Assembly (NCBI RefSeq): GCF_042650885.1
Contig: NZ_JBHSBU010000001.1
Location: forward strand, 496,001-560,000
Source: Chitinimonas_A lacunae
GTDB taxonomy: Bacteria; Pseudomonadota; Gammaproteobacteria; Burkholderiales; Chitinimonadaceae
DNA length: 64,000 nucleotides
Reading direction: 5' to 3'
Part shown: positions 17,577 to 26,201 of the stretch, piece after piece
How the letters are laid out: the number at the start of each line of letters is the position of its first letter
Position numbering within the stretch: the first letter of the stretch is position 1
Translations under genes and position numbers: made by a program
The notes under the pieces: generated by a model
Seen by the model: the letters and a program-made list of their open reading frames with translations, nothing else
The model's database searches: none
What the model was told of the DNA's origin: nothing

Positions 17577-18348
17577 GGCTGGGCACAAAGGTCTGGAGCC
17601 GACCATCGGCGATGGTCAGCAGGGTGCCGGCACGGGCGGCCAGCTCGGGGTCGTGGGTGACGATCACCAGTGCTGTGCCGAGCCGCTCGTTCAGGCGCAG
17701 CATCAGGTCGAACACGACGTCGGCGGTGCGGCGGTCGAGATTGCCGGTGGGCTCGTCGGCCAGCAGGCATTTGGGCTCCGTCACCAGACCACGCGCAATC
17801 GCCACCCGCTGGCGCTCGCCGCCCGACAGTTCGCCGGGCTTATGTTGGATGCGATGAGCCAGCCCCACCTGCTCGAGCATCGCCGCTGCGCGCGACTCGG
17901 CCTCGCGGCGCGGCAGGCGGCGGATCAGCAGCGGCATGGCGACATTTTCCAGTGCACTGAATTCGGCCAGCAGATGGTGGAATTGGTAGACAAAGCCCAG
18001 GGAGCGGTTGCGCAAGGCGCTGCGCGCCGCTTCACCCAGGGAAAACGGGTCGGTGCCGGTGATCCGTAGCGTCCCGGCACTGGGCCGGTCGAGCGCGCCC
18101 AGCAGGTGAAGCAGGGTGCTTTTCCCCGAGCCCGAGGCACCGACGATGGCCAGACGCTGGCCGGCGCTGACCGTCAGATCGATCGCTTCGAGCACGCTGA
18201 CCTTGAGGGCGCCATCTTCGTAGCGCTTGGTCAGACCGTGCGCTTCGAGAATCGTCTCGGCGGCAGGCGCCGCGGATGCAGGCGTCAAACCCGCGTCGGG
18301 CAGATCGATGCCGGGAGCGTTGATATAGAGCTTGGTGGCGTCATTCAT
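17566..18348 (-). CDS. lolD: Lipoprotein-releasing system ATPase LolD
   Basis: ABC ATPase (260 aa) powering release of lipoproteins from the inner membrane to LolA. All motifs are present: Walker A GASGSGKST (70-78), a Q-loop (VYQFHHLL, the LolD-type sequence), signature LSGGERQR, Walker B CLLADEPTGNLD, and the H-loop VTHD. The ATG at 18348 overlaps the lolC stop by 8 bases. The N-terminal 35 residues before ILEAHGLTKRY are longer than in E. coli LolD and look unstructured; an internal start cannot be excluded. Confidence 0.94.
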   Translation of the reverse strand: MNDATKLYINAPGIDLPDAGLTPASAAPAAETILEAHGLTKRYEDGALKVSVLEAIDLTVSAGQRLAIVGASGSGKSTLLHLLGALDRPSAGTLRITGTDPFSLGEAARSALRNRSLGFVYQFHHLLAEFSALENVAMPLLIRRLPRREAESRAAAMLEQVGLAHRIQHKPGELSGGERQRVAIARGLVTEPKCLLADEPTGNLDRRTADVVFDLMLRLNERLGTALVIVTHDPELAARAGTLLTIADGRLQTFVPSHDA

Positions 18349-19585
18349 AGCGCAGCGCCTCGGCCGGGTTGACCCGGGATGCGCGCCAGCTCGGGTAGAG
18401 CGTGGCGATAAAGGACAGCAGCAGCGACACGATGGCAATCGTCACCACATCTTCGCTTTGAATCTCGGATGGCAGCTTGGTGATCATATAGACCGAGGCC
18501 GACAGGAACTGCACCCCGAAGAGCCGTTCCAGAAATGCCACGATATCGCCCACGTTATAGGCCACCAATACCCCGAACAGTACGCCGCACAGCGTACCGA
18601 AAATACCGGAGCTGGCCCCCTGGATCATGAAGATCCGCATGATGCTGCCAGGCGAGGCACCGAGTGTGCGCAGGATGGCGATATCCGCCTGCTTGTCGGT
18701 GACTGCCATCACCAGCGTGGAGACCAGGTTAAACGCGGCCACTGCCACGATCAGGGTCAGGATCAGCGTCAACATGCGCTTTTCCATCTGGACGGCGCGG
18801 AAGTAATCGACGTTTTCCAGCGTCCAGTCACGCACCAGCAGCGATTGGTCAATCTGGCGCTCCAGCGCCAGGCGCAGCGCCGGCGCGCCCATCGGGTCGC
18901 TCAGCTTGTAGCGTAGGCCCGATACCTGCTCGCCCATGCGGAATAATTTCTGGGCATCGGAAAGATGGATCAGGGCGAGGGTGGCGTCGTACAGATGGAT
19001 ATCCATGCTGACAATGCCGACGACGGTGAAGCGGCGCAGACGCGGCACCACACCGGCCGGGGTGACATTGCCTTGGGTGGTATAGACAGTTAGCTTGTCA
19101 CCGACGGAAACCCCCAGGCTGCGGGCCAGTACCGAGCCGAGTACGATACCGAAGCCATCGGGTTTCAAGGCTTCGAGCCGGCCGGCCGCCATGCGGGCGG
19201 CAAAGCCCGTTACCCGGTTTTCCAGCTCGGGTTCGATGCCGCGCACGATGGTGCCCTGGGAGGCCCCGTCGTAGTAGAGCAGGCTCTGGCCTTCGACGAA
19301 GGGCGCGCTGGCGAGCAGGCCGGGCTGGCCGTTGAGGCTTTGCGCCACGCTGCGCCAGTCGTTGAGCCGGCCGTCGTAACCGGTGATCTGCAAATGGGAA
19401 GTCACCTCGAAGGTACGGTTGCGAATATCGCGCTGGAAGCCGTTCATCACCGACAGCACGATGATCAACGTCGCCACTCCAAGCGCGATGCCCAGGACCG
19501 AGACCAGGGAGATAAAGGAGATAAAGCCGTTTCGGCGCTTGGCCCGCGTATAGCGCAGACCGATCAGCCATTCGAACGAAGCCAC
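18341..19585 (-). CDS. lolC: Lipoprotein-releasing system permease LolC/LolE
   Basis: Inner-membrane ABC permease of about 414 aa. It has an N-terminal LolC/E signature (FEWLIGLRYTRAKRRNGFISFISLVSVLGIALGVATLI, in part), a large periplasmic domain and three C-terminal membrane helices (near VAAFNLVSTLVMAV, GTLCGVLFGVLVAY and IVSLLLSFIATLYPSW). Only one permease gene is present, as in many betaproteobacteria, so it may act as a homodimer (LolF-like). The start is uncertain: a GTG at 19585 was chosen because family members begin about here. No upstream ATG in the frame looks plausible. Confidence 0.88.
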   Translation of the reverse strand: MASFEWLIGLRYTRAKRRNGFISFISLVSVLGIALGVATLIIVLSVMNGFQRDIRNRTFEVTSHLQITGYDGRLNDWRSVAQSLNGQPGLLASAPFVEGQSLLYYDGASQGTIVRGIEPELENRVTGFAARMAAGRLEALKPDGFGIVLGSVLARSLGVSVGDKLTVYTTQGNVTPAGVVPRLRRFTVVGIVSMDIHLYDATLALIHLSDAQKLFRMGEQVSGLRYKLSDPMGAPALRLALERQIDQSLLVRDWTLENVDYFRAVQMEKRMLTLILTLIVAVAAFNLVSTLVMAVTDKQADIAILRTLGASPGSIMRIFMIQGASSGIFGTLCGVLFGVLVAYNVGDIVAFLERLFGVQFLSASVYMITKLPSEIQSEDVVTIAIVSLLLSFIATLYPSWRASRVNPAEALRYE

Positions 19586-19720
19586 GGCGCTAGATGTCGA
19601 AAAAAGAGCCGCAGTGTGCCACAAGCGGGGCGCCGCGCCAAACCGGGGCGGCTGCTTCGGGTAGAATCCGCTTGATGCGGCATCCACTTGAAGTCCGTTT
19701 CATAAACGGGGGCAACCTAG

Positions 19721-21301
19721 ATGATCGAAAAACTGATGCGCCTGTTCGGGCGCGAGTCCCGCGAAGATCAAGCGGTGGCGATCGTTGCCAGCGCCTTGCC
19801 GCTGGCGCCGGTGCAGGCCATGCAGTCGATCAGCGACTGGTTGGCGCAAGAGGCGCCGCGCTTTGCCGCGCGCAAGGACGGCCTGCAAATCCTGCGCCGC
19901 ATCGACCCCGATCTGCGCACGGTGGCCGAGAGCGCCATCAACGGCATGGTCGATGCCCATGCCAACCATGCCCGTTCGACCCTGCTGCTCCAGACCACCG
20001 TCCCCTACTGTGACACCATCCTGCGCACTTATACCGAAGCGCTCAAACGTGAAGTCGAGATGCTGGCCAAGAAGCCGCAGTATATCGGCCTGGTCCAGGC
20101 CAGCGTGTCGAGCTGGCTCTACTGGATCGGCCGCGAGCATGTGGTGCGCTTTGTGCGCGAACCCCGGATGGACCGTCTGCCCTGGCATGAGATCCGTCCC
20201 CTGGTCGAATTCGCCCTGGGCCTGGGCGGCACCCTGGCCGCCCGACTGGCCCGGCCTGAAGGCGAAAGCGGCCGGCTGCAAAAGCAACTGGCCCATCTGG
20301 TGCTGCTGTCGCGTACCCTGTCGCCCGATCTGCAAGGCCGCCAGCTGCTGATTGCCGATCGCATCGCCGATACGCTGGCGAGCTTTATCCATGTCAGCCA
20401 GCAACATTCCGATTCCACCCCGTTTGGCCAGGTCAGCGATGACGATAATCCGCCCACCATGCTGACCCAGGTGCCGACCAAGCTACAGGGCCGTGGTCTT
20501 TACTACGGTCTGGAAAAGACCCTGCTCGAATTGATCGCCCTGGAAAACCTGATCAGCACCCAACACAAGCTGCCGCAGAAACTCGACCCGGCCGGCGAAC
20601 TGCAAGTGGCCGAGACGCTGACCGTCATCAAACACCTCAAGAACCGCTGGAGCGGCCGCGAAGCCAAGCGGCTGGCCGAGCGGCGCGCCATTTCGGGCAC
20701 GCTGTCGGTGGCCTATGAATTCGCCGCGCTGCGCCGCCTGGTGTCGGCGGCGCTGGCACCGCCCAAGACCCAGACGGTCGAGCGTTGCGAGGTCGAGGAC
20801 GTGAGCGCAACGGGCCTTGGTCTCAAGCTCAGCCGCCATAAGGGCTGGGCCAAGATCGGGCTGGTGGTCGGCATCAAGACCGATAAGGACAATAACTGGC
20901 GCATCGGTGTGCTCCGTCGTGTGCTCGTGCGCGGCCAGGGCGAGGTGTTTGCCGGCGTGCAGATGTGGTCACGCGACCCCGAATCGGTGCGGCTGACCGT
21001 CAAGGCCAAGGTGTCGCAGTGGGAAATGGTCAGTCAGGTCCAGTCCTACGACAATCTGCTTGCCCTCTATCTGCGCCCCGACAATGGCACGGCCCAGCAA
21101 CATCTGCTACTGACCGCCAAGCCGGAACTGCAAGTGGGCCAGCTCTACGCCGCGCCGGCGACCCGCGATGGCGACCTGTCGTTCCGGGTATTGTCGCAAC
21201 AGGAAATCTGCGTCGACTGCGTCGTCTACCGCTGCGAGCTGCTGACGCTGGCACCGCCGCCTGTCGATACCGTTGCCAGTGATCGCGGAGAGGTGCAATG
21301 A
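19721..21301 (+). CDS. Conserved protein with a C-terminal PilZ-like region
   Basis: A 526-residue soluble protein; no signal peptide or membrane helix is seen. The N-terminal ~300 residues are helical and unfamiliar. Near residues 318-400 there is an Arg-rich stretch (RLAERRAISGTLSVAYEF) and then CEVEDVSATGLGLKLSR, in which D-x-S-x-x-G resembles the second PilZ c-di-GMP-binding motif. Beta-rich sequence follows to the end. I recognise this as a conserved betaproteobacterial protein, not a characterised one; c-di-GMP binding is inferred. Its stop overlaps the start of the rpfE-like gene by four bases, with recJ next, suggesting one operon. Confidence 0.7.
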   Translation: MIEKLMRLFGRESREDQAVAIVASALPLAPVQAMQSISDWLAQEAPRFAARKDGLQILRRIDPDLRTVAESAINGMVDAHANHARSTLLLQTTVPYCDTILRTYTEALKREVEMLAKKPQYIGLVQASVSSWLYWIGREHVVRFVREPRMDRLPWHEIRPLVEFALGLGGTLAARLARPEGESGRLQKQLAHLVLLSRTLSPDLQGRQLLIADRIADTLASFIHVSQQHSDSTPFGQVSDDDNPPTMLTQVPTKLQGRGLYYGLEKTLLELIALENLISTQHKLPQKLDPAGELQVAETLTVIKHLKNRWSGREAKRLAERRAISGTLSVAYEFAALRRLVSAALAPPKTQTVERCEVEDVSATGLGLKLSRHKGWAKIGLVVGIKTDKDNNWRIGVLRRVLVRGQGEVFAGVQMWSRDPESVRLTVKAKVSQWEMVSQVQSYDNLLALYLRPDNGTAQQHLLLTAKPELQVGQLYAAPATRDGDLSFRVLSQQEICVDCVVYRCELLTLAPPPVDTVASDRGEVQ

Positions 21302-22308
21302 GTTTGACGGTAGTGATCCCGGCCGCCCGTTTTTCGGCCGCCCAAGGCGTCGATCCGACACTCGACCTTGATCTGCCCGGTTTACGGGCGCTGCTGGGGC
21401 GGGCCGATCTGGCCGAGACGGCCGGCTCAAGCCCCGAGGCGCTGCTGCGCGGCTGGTTTGGCGCAGAAGCGGTGGGCGCGGCACAACTGGGCCTGCGCCT
21501 CGACTGGCCCGATGCACCGCCAGGCTTCTGGCTCAGGGCCGATCCGGTTCATCTGCGCGCCGACCGCGATGCCGTGCTGCTGCTGGGCCATGGCGGCCTT
21601 GGCATCGACCCATCCGAGGCCGAAGCCCTGACCGGCGCGCTCAACCGGCTGTTCGGTGCCGACGGCCTGCATTTCTACGCCCCCCATCCCGATCGTTGGT
21701 ATCTGCGGCTCGACCAGGACCCCGGTCTCACCACCACGGCTCCGGTCGAGGTGCTGGGCAGCGATATCCATCCGCATCTGCCACGTGGCGAAGCCGCCCT
21801 GCGCTGGCACGCGCTCATCAATGAAATGCAGATGCTGCTCTATACCCATTCGGTCAACGATGCGCGCGAGCTGGCCGGCAAACCGGCCGTCAATTCGCTG
21901 TGGCTGTGGGGCGAGGGTCCGGCGCCGGCCGATCTGCGGCGGCCGTTTGCTCGGGTCTGCGGTGACGATGCCACCTTGGCCGCGCTGGCCGTGGCGGCCG
22001 ATGTGCCGCAGCGGCCGCTGCCGCCCACGCTCGATGGCGAGGTCAGCGGGTCCGACACGCTGCTCTGGCTCGATGCACTGAGCGGGCCTGGCCGACTGGG
22101 CGACCTGATGGCCTGGCGCGAAGCCTTGCAGGCGCTTGACCACGTTTGGCTGCAAACCCTGTTGGCTGCCTGGAAAAGCGGTGCAATTCCCCATTTGCGT
22201 CTGGTCTTTCCCGACAGTGGGGGAAATCTCACTGCCGAATTGAAGCCGGCGACGCGCTGGAAATTCTGGCGCGGTGCCGCACCTGTGCGCCGTCTGGCCC
22301 TGGCCTGA
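21298..22308 (+). CDS. RpfE-like / COG4255-type conserved protein
   Basis: A 336-residue soluble protein. The stretch INEMQMLLYTHSVNDAREL followed by PAVNSLWLWGEG is typical of a conserved family annotated RpfE or phosphoglycerate-mutase-like. The biochemical activity is unknown. In Xanthomonas rpfE lies beside recJ in the rpf region, and here the gene is also immediately upstream of recJ, which supports the assignment. The start overlaps the preceding gene (ATGA), indicating coupling. Confidence 0.72.
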   Translation: MSLTVVIPAARFSAAQGVDPTLDLDLPGLRALLGRADLAETAGSSPEALLRGWFGAEAVGAAQLGLRLDWPDAPPGFWLRADPVHLRADRDAVLLLGHGGLGIDPSEAEALTGALNRLFGADGLHFYAPHPDRWYLRLDQDPGLTTTAPVEVLGSDIHPHLPRGEAALRWHALINEMQMLLYTHSVNDARELAGKPAVNSLWLWGEGPAPADLRRPFARVCGDDATLAALAVAADVPQRPLPPTLDGEVSGSDTLLWLDALSGPGRLGDLMAWREALQALDHVWLQTLLAAWKSGAIPHLRLVFPDSGGNLTAELKPATRWKFWRGAAPVRRLALA

Positions 22309-22327
22309 ACGCTTCCCTGGATATTTC

Positions 22328-24010
22328 ATGCAATTACTGACCCGTGTCGTTCCCCACGACGCCGAGCGAGCCTTGCTCGACGCCGGCCTGCATCCGATCG
22401 AGGCGCGCGTATTTGCCGCGCGCGGTGTGACGGACCCGGCCGAACTGGAAATCGATCTGAAACGCCTGTTGCCCTACCAGGGCCTGCGCAATATCGCCGC
22501 CGCCGCTGCCCGGCTGGCCGATGCCGTCGAGCGGCGCGAGCGGGTGCTGATCGTGGCCGACTATGACGCCGACGGCGCCACCGCTTGTGCCGTGGGCCTG
22601 CGTGGTCTCGGGCTGTTGGGCGCAACGGTCGATTTTCTGGTGCCCAACCGCTTTGAATACGGCTATGGCCTGACGCCTGAAATCGTCGATCTGGCCGCCC
22701 AGCAGCGGCCCGAGCTGATCGTCACGGTCGATAACGGCGTGGCCAGCGTGGCGGGCGTGGCCCGGGCGCGTGCCCTGGGGATCGATGTGCTGGTCACCGA
22801 TCACCATCTGGCCGGCGAGGAGTTGCCCGAAGCGCTGATCGTCAACCCCAACCAGCCCGGTTGCGACTTTGCCAGCAAAAGCCTGGCCGGTTGCGGGGTG
22901 ATGTTCTATGTGCTGATGGCGCTGCGGGCCGAGCTGCGCCAGCGCGGCGCCTTTGCCGAGCGTCCCGAGCCCAATCTGGCCGATCTGCTCGATCTGGTGG
23001 CGCTGGGCACGGTGGCCGATGTGGTCAGGCTCGATGTCAATAACCGGATTCTGGTCGAACAGGGCTTGCGCCGGATGCGCGCCGGCCGTGCCCAGCCGGG
23101 CGTCCTGGCGCTGTTTCAGGCGGCCGGCCGGGCGGTCCATCGGGCGTCGGCGTTTGATCTGGGCTTTATGCTGGGCCCGCGTCTCAACGCCGCGGGCCGG
23201 CTCGACGATATGTCGCTGGGCATTGCCTGTCTGACCGCCAGCGACCCGGGTGCCGCGCTCGATATGGCACGCGAACTCGACCGACTCAACCGCGAGCGGC
23301 GGGTGATCGAGGCCGAGATGCAGGATATCGCCCAGCATCGGCTCGACGCCGTGGTGGTGGACGACCGCTACAGCCTCACCGTGTTCGACGACGACTTCCA
23401 CCAGGGCGTGGTCGGTCTGGTCGCCAGCCGGCTCAAGGACCGCCACCATCGCCCTACCGTGGTGTTTGCGCGCGGGATGGAAGGCGAGATCAAGGGTTCG
23501 GGCCGCTCGATTCCTGGTCTGCATCTGCGTGATGCGCTCGATCTGGTGGCCAAGCGCGAGAGCGGGCTGATCGACCGCTTCGGCGGTCATGCGGCTGCGG
23601 CGGGCCTCACGCTCACCGGCGATCAGGTAGAACGCTTTCGCGATGCATTTGAGGCGGTGTGCCGCGAACTGCTGTCTCCTGCCGAGCTGACCCGCACCGT
23701 TGAAGTCGATGGCGAACTGCGCGGGGCCGAGATGACGCTGGAGCTTGCTGAACGGCTCGATTCGCGCGTCTGGGGCCAGGGCTTTCCGCCGCCGCGTTTC
23801 GTCGGGCATTTCCGCGTGGTCAGCCAGCGCGTGGTCGGTGAGCGCCACCTCAAGCTGCGGCTGGAGAGTGAACGTGGGACGCAGTTCGAGGCGATGCGTT
23901 TCCAGCATCCCGAGCCGCTGGCCGAGCGTATCGATGCGGTCTATCAGCTGAGCGTCAATGAATACCAGGGCGTGCGCAGCCTGCAATTGATGGTCGAGCA
24001 GGTGCTGTAG
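22328..24010 (+). CDS. recJ: Single-stranded-DNA-specific exonuclease RecJ
   Basis: 5'-3' single-strand DNA exonuclease, 560 aa (E. coli 577), of the DHH/DHHA1 superfamily. Motifs visible: VADYDADG (motif I), VTVDNG, LVTDHHLAGE (the DHH motif), and the DHHA1 RFGGHAAAAGLT near residue 420. A C-terminal OB-like part follows. It serves in RecF-pathway recombination, mismatch repair and base excision. The ATG at 22328 is 20 bp after the rpfE-like stop; the frame from 22274 would overlap that gene and adds no conserved sequence. Confidence 0.95.
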   Translation: MQLLTRVVPHDAERALLDAGLHPIEARVFAARGVTDPAELEIDLKRLLPYQGLRNIAAAAARLADAVERRERVLIVADYDADGATACAVGLRGLGLLGATVDFLVPNRFEYGYGLTPEIVDLAAQQRPELIVTVDNGVASVAGVARARALGIDVLVTDHHLAGEELPEALIVNPNQPGCDFASKSLAGCGVMFYVLMALRAELRQRGAFAERPEPNLADLLDLVALGTVADVVRLDVNNRILVEQGLRRMRAGRAQPGVLALFQAAGRAVHRASAFDLGFMLGPRLNAAGRLDDMSLGIACLTASDPGAALDMARELDRLNRERRVIEAEMQDIAQHRLDAVVVDDRYSLTVFDDDFHQGVVGLVASRLKDRHHRPTVVFARGMEGEIKGSGRSIPGLHLRDALDLVAKRESGLIDRFGGHAAAAGLTLTGDQVERFRDAFEAVCRELLSPAELTRTVEVDGELRGAEMTLELAERLDSRVWGQGFPPPRFVGHFRVVSQRVVGERHLKLRLESERGTQFEAMRFQHPEPLAERIDAVYQLSVNEYQGVRSLQLMVEQVL

Positions 24011-24080
24011 CCTATTTGGAAAATTTCAGGAAATTGATGTGCTAGAAAGTGAGCGCCCTACAATTTAAAATTAAAATAGG
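24011..24080 (+). repeat. Dispersed AT-rich intergenic repeat, copy 5
   Basis: AAATTTCAGGAAA, six bases, TGCTAG (core 24027-24045), starting about ten bases after the recJ stop. The element is bounded by CCTATTT (24011-24017) and its inverse AAATAGG (24074-24080), which may delimit it. Confidence 0.7.
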
Positions 24081-24094
24081 ACGCCGATATGTAG

Positions 24095-24126
24095 AAAAGG
24101 CCGACTCCCGTGGGAGCCGGCCTTTT
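24095..24126. terminator. Bidirectional intrinsic terminator between recJ and ubiA
   Basis: Stem AAAAGGCCG plus inner CTCCC paired with GGGAG and CCGGCCTTTT. A-run and T-run flank it, so it serves the convergent recJ (plus) and ubiA (minus) transcripts. The ubiA stop is four bases beyond it. Confidence 0.88.
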
Positions 24127-24129
24127 CGT

Positions 24130-25020
24130 TTAGAAGTAGCGGTTGTGCTGGAGCCAGTAGTTGGCGGCAATTCCCAGGAAGATCACGCCGCCTATCCAGT
24201 TATTGTCGAGAAAGGCCCGGAAACAGCGGTTGCGGTCACGGTCGCGGATCATCCGGTATTGCAGCAGCGCCAGCACGCCGGCAATGAACAGGCCGAGGTA
24301 ATAGAAGACGCCCATATTGAGGTAGAAACCGATGCCGGCCATATTCAGCAGGAACAGCATCTGGCAGATCATCACCGCCGCGACATCGAAGCGGCCGAAG
24401 GTGATGGCCGAGGTCTTGATGCCGATTTTGAGGTCGTCGGGTTTGTCGACCATGGCGTATTCGGTGTCGTAGGCCACGGTCCACAGCAGATTGGCCCCAA
24501 GCAGCCACCAGGCGAACCACGGCACCTCGTTGAGGCTGGCGGCGAACGCCATCGGGATGCCAAAGCCGAAGGCGATGCCCAGATAGGCTTGCGGCAGGGC
24601 AAAGAAGCGCTTGGTGAACGGGTAGCTCGCCGCCAGCAGGACGGCCGGCACGCTCAGATACATGGTCAGCCGGTTGAGCGGCAGCAGCAGGCAGAAGGCC
24701 GCGATGGCCAGGGTGCCGGCCAGCACCAGCGCCTCGGTGGTGCTGATCCGGCCCGCCGTCAGCGGGCGATCGCGGGTGCGTTCGACATGGCGGTCGATAT
24801 CGCGGTCGGCATAGTCATTGATCACGCAGCCGGCCGAGCGCATCAGCACGGTGCCAAGGATAAAGATCCAGAGCAGCAGATAGTTGGAGGGAAGGCCGCT
24901 GTTGGCAATCCATAGTCCCCAGAGGGTCGGCCACAGCAGCAGCAGGATGCCGATCGGCTTGTCGAGCCGCATCAGCTTTTCGTATTGGTCGATCCGGTCC
25001 TTGATCCTGGCCCAGTTCAT
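24130..25020 (-). CDS. ubiA: 4-hydroxybenzoate octaprenyltransferase
   Basis: Integral membrane prenyltransferase, 296 aa, attaching the polyprenyl chain to 4-hydroxybenzoate in ubiquinone synthesis. The first Asp-rich motif is INDYADRDIDRHV followed by RTRDRP, and the second is YDTEYAMVDKPDD then LKIGIKTSA. Eight or so hydrophobic helices surround them. AAGGAG lies 8 bases before the ATG. It is 6 bp behind ubiC, so substrate supply and use are co-expressed. Confidence 0.96.
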   Translation of the reverse strand: MNWARIKDRIDQYEKLMRLDKPIGILLLLWPTLWGLWIANSGLPSNYLLLWIFILGTVLMRSAGCVINDYADRDIDRHVERTRDRPLTAGRISTTEALVLAGTLAIAAFCLLLPLNRLTMYLSVPAVLLAASYPFTKRFFALPQAYLGIAFGFGIPMAFAASLNEVPWFAWWLLGANLLWTVAYDTEYAMVDKPDDLKIGIKTSAITFGRFDVAAVMICQMLFLLNMAGIGFYLNMGVFYYLGLFIAGVLALLQYRMIRDRDRNRCFRAFLDNNWIGGVIFLGIAANYWLQHNRYF

Positions 25021-25026
25021 ATTTTT

Positions 25027-25563
25027 CTACTCCTTCAGGATGGCCGGCAGGAACACCTCGGTGATCAACAGCTCGGCATGGCCCAGGGTGAAGCGCGAGC
25101 GGCGCGCCCAGAGCTGCGGCGGCAAGCCGGCCACGGCGGCAGCGGCCGCCCGCCACAAGGGGTGGCGCCGATCGAGCCGCCGCCAGGCCAGCGGACTGCG
25201 CTGCACCCGCGGATTGGCGAACAAGGTGGCACCAAGCGGTTTTACCCCCTGGTGCCGCAACAGACCGAAGCCATAACGCAAAGACTGATAGGTCATCACC
25301 GAGTGGGCGAACACCAGCGGGGTGTCGCCACTCAACAGCAGAATCTCGCGTACCACGGAACGGCAGGGCCGCGGCTGGCCAAGCGGCGCCAGTTCGTCGC
25401 GTAGCGGCTGCCCCGGTCCTTGCCGCAGCAGCCTGACTCGCACGGCCGGGAAATGCGCCCGCAGCCGCGCCGTCAGTGAGCCGCGCTCGGTCAGCCAGGG
25501 TTGCAAGCGACGCGGCGCCCGGCTGGCCGGATGGCCCCATCGGTGGCTGGCTAGGTCTGGCAT
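25027..25563 (-). CDS. ubiC: Chorismate lyase
   Basis: A 178-residue soluble enzyme converting chorismate to 4-hydroxybenzoate and pyruvate, the first committed step of ubiquinone synthesis. Family features are CRSVVREILL with the active-site Arg, VFAHSVM, LGATLFANPRVQRS and the C-terminal FTLGHAELLITEVFLP with the conserved Glu. Sequence similarity in this family is low, but the position directly upstream of ubiA is decisive. The N-terminus is slightly long and Arg-rich. Confidence 0.92.
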   Translation of the reverse strand: MPDLASHRWGHPASRAPRRLQPWLTERGSLTARLRAHFPAVRVRLLRQGPGQPLRDELAPLGQPRPCRSVVREILLLSGDTPLVFAHSVMTYQSLRYGFGLLRHQGVKPLGATLFANPRVQRSPLAWRRLDRRHPLWRAAAAAVAGLPPQLWARRSRFTLGHAELLITEVFLPAILKE

Positions 25564-26201
25564 GGTCTACCCGCAGAAAAAGCGCGATTATGCCAGACCC
25601 CTTGTTGTGGCCCGGTGCCAGCCGTCGCTTTTTTTGACAGGGACGAGGCTGACTCAAGCGGGCGTCATTATCTGCAAAGCATGATGGGCTGACAATGCAT
25701 GACGTTGTGCTGGTCGGTAAGCGGTATCCCAGGCCCGACAGGCGGAAAATCTGCACGAATGTGCATTCGGCATTGACGCCTGTTGCGGCGGAAAACCCTT
25801 GCTGTCCAGCCTTGCTTCAGCCTGTCCCGACCGTTTCGCTTGGCAAGCCGTCGGCCTCGGATCTCTCATTCCAAGGCCGTTTGGCGTCGCAGCAGGGGAA
25901 CGGAGTCGAAGTGGAAAGCGGTTTTGCTTTACCTCGCGCAGTGGAACTGGCGTATTGCCTCTTTAGAAGTGCGGTGATCGCCCCTATTTATGGCATGTTT
26001 GCAAGGTATCGATACGTCGCGGCGGTGGGCTGGCGGCGGCTATGGTTGGCTGCCCGGTCTGCCAAGCGAATCGTCAAGTTGTATATATTTATTTTTTCTT
26101 AAGAATAGTCCCGTGTCTGGCACGGATCGGGCTGATAATTTTACTGACGATTCTGCTTTCCCGGCTGCCCAGCCAGGCGGCCAGCCCGTGAGGTGCGCGC
26201 C
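25564..26201. other. 640-bp gene-free region
   Basis: The spacer separates divergent ubiC (minus) and the helicase (plus). A 135-codon frame (25695-26102) has mixed codon use, no ribosome-binding site and no recognisable family, so I do not call it. The segment near 26080-26105 is AT-rich and may hold the helicase promoter. Confidence 0.5.

Noticed and set aside
25695..26102. A 135-codon frame in the ubiC-helicase spacer
   Set aside because: No Shine-Dalgarno, mixed third-position composition, no recognisable domain, and an AT-rich end.
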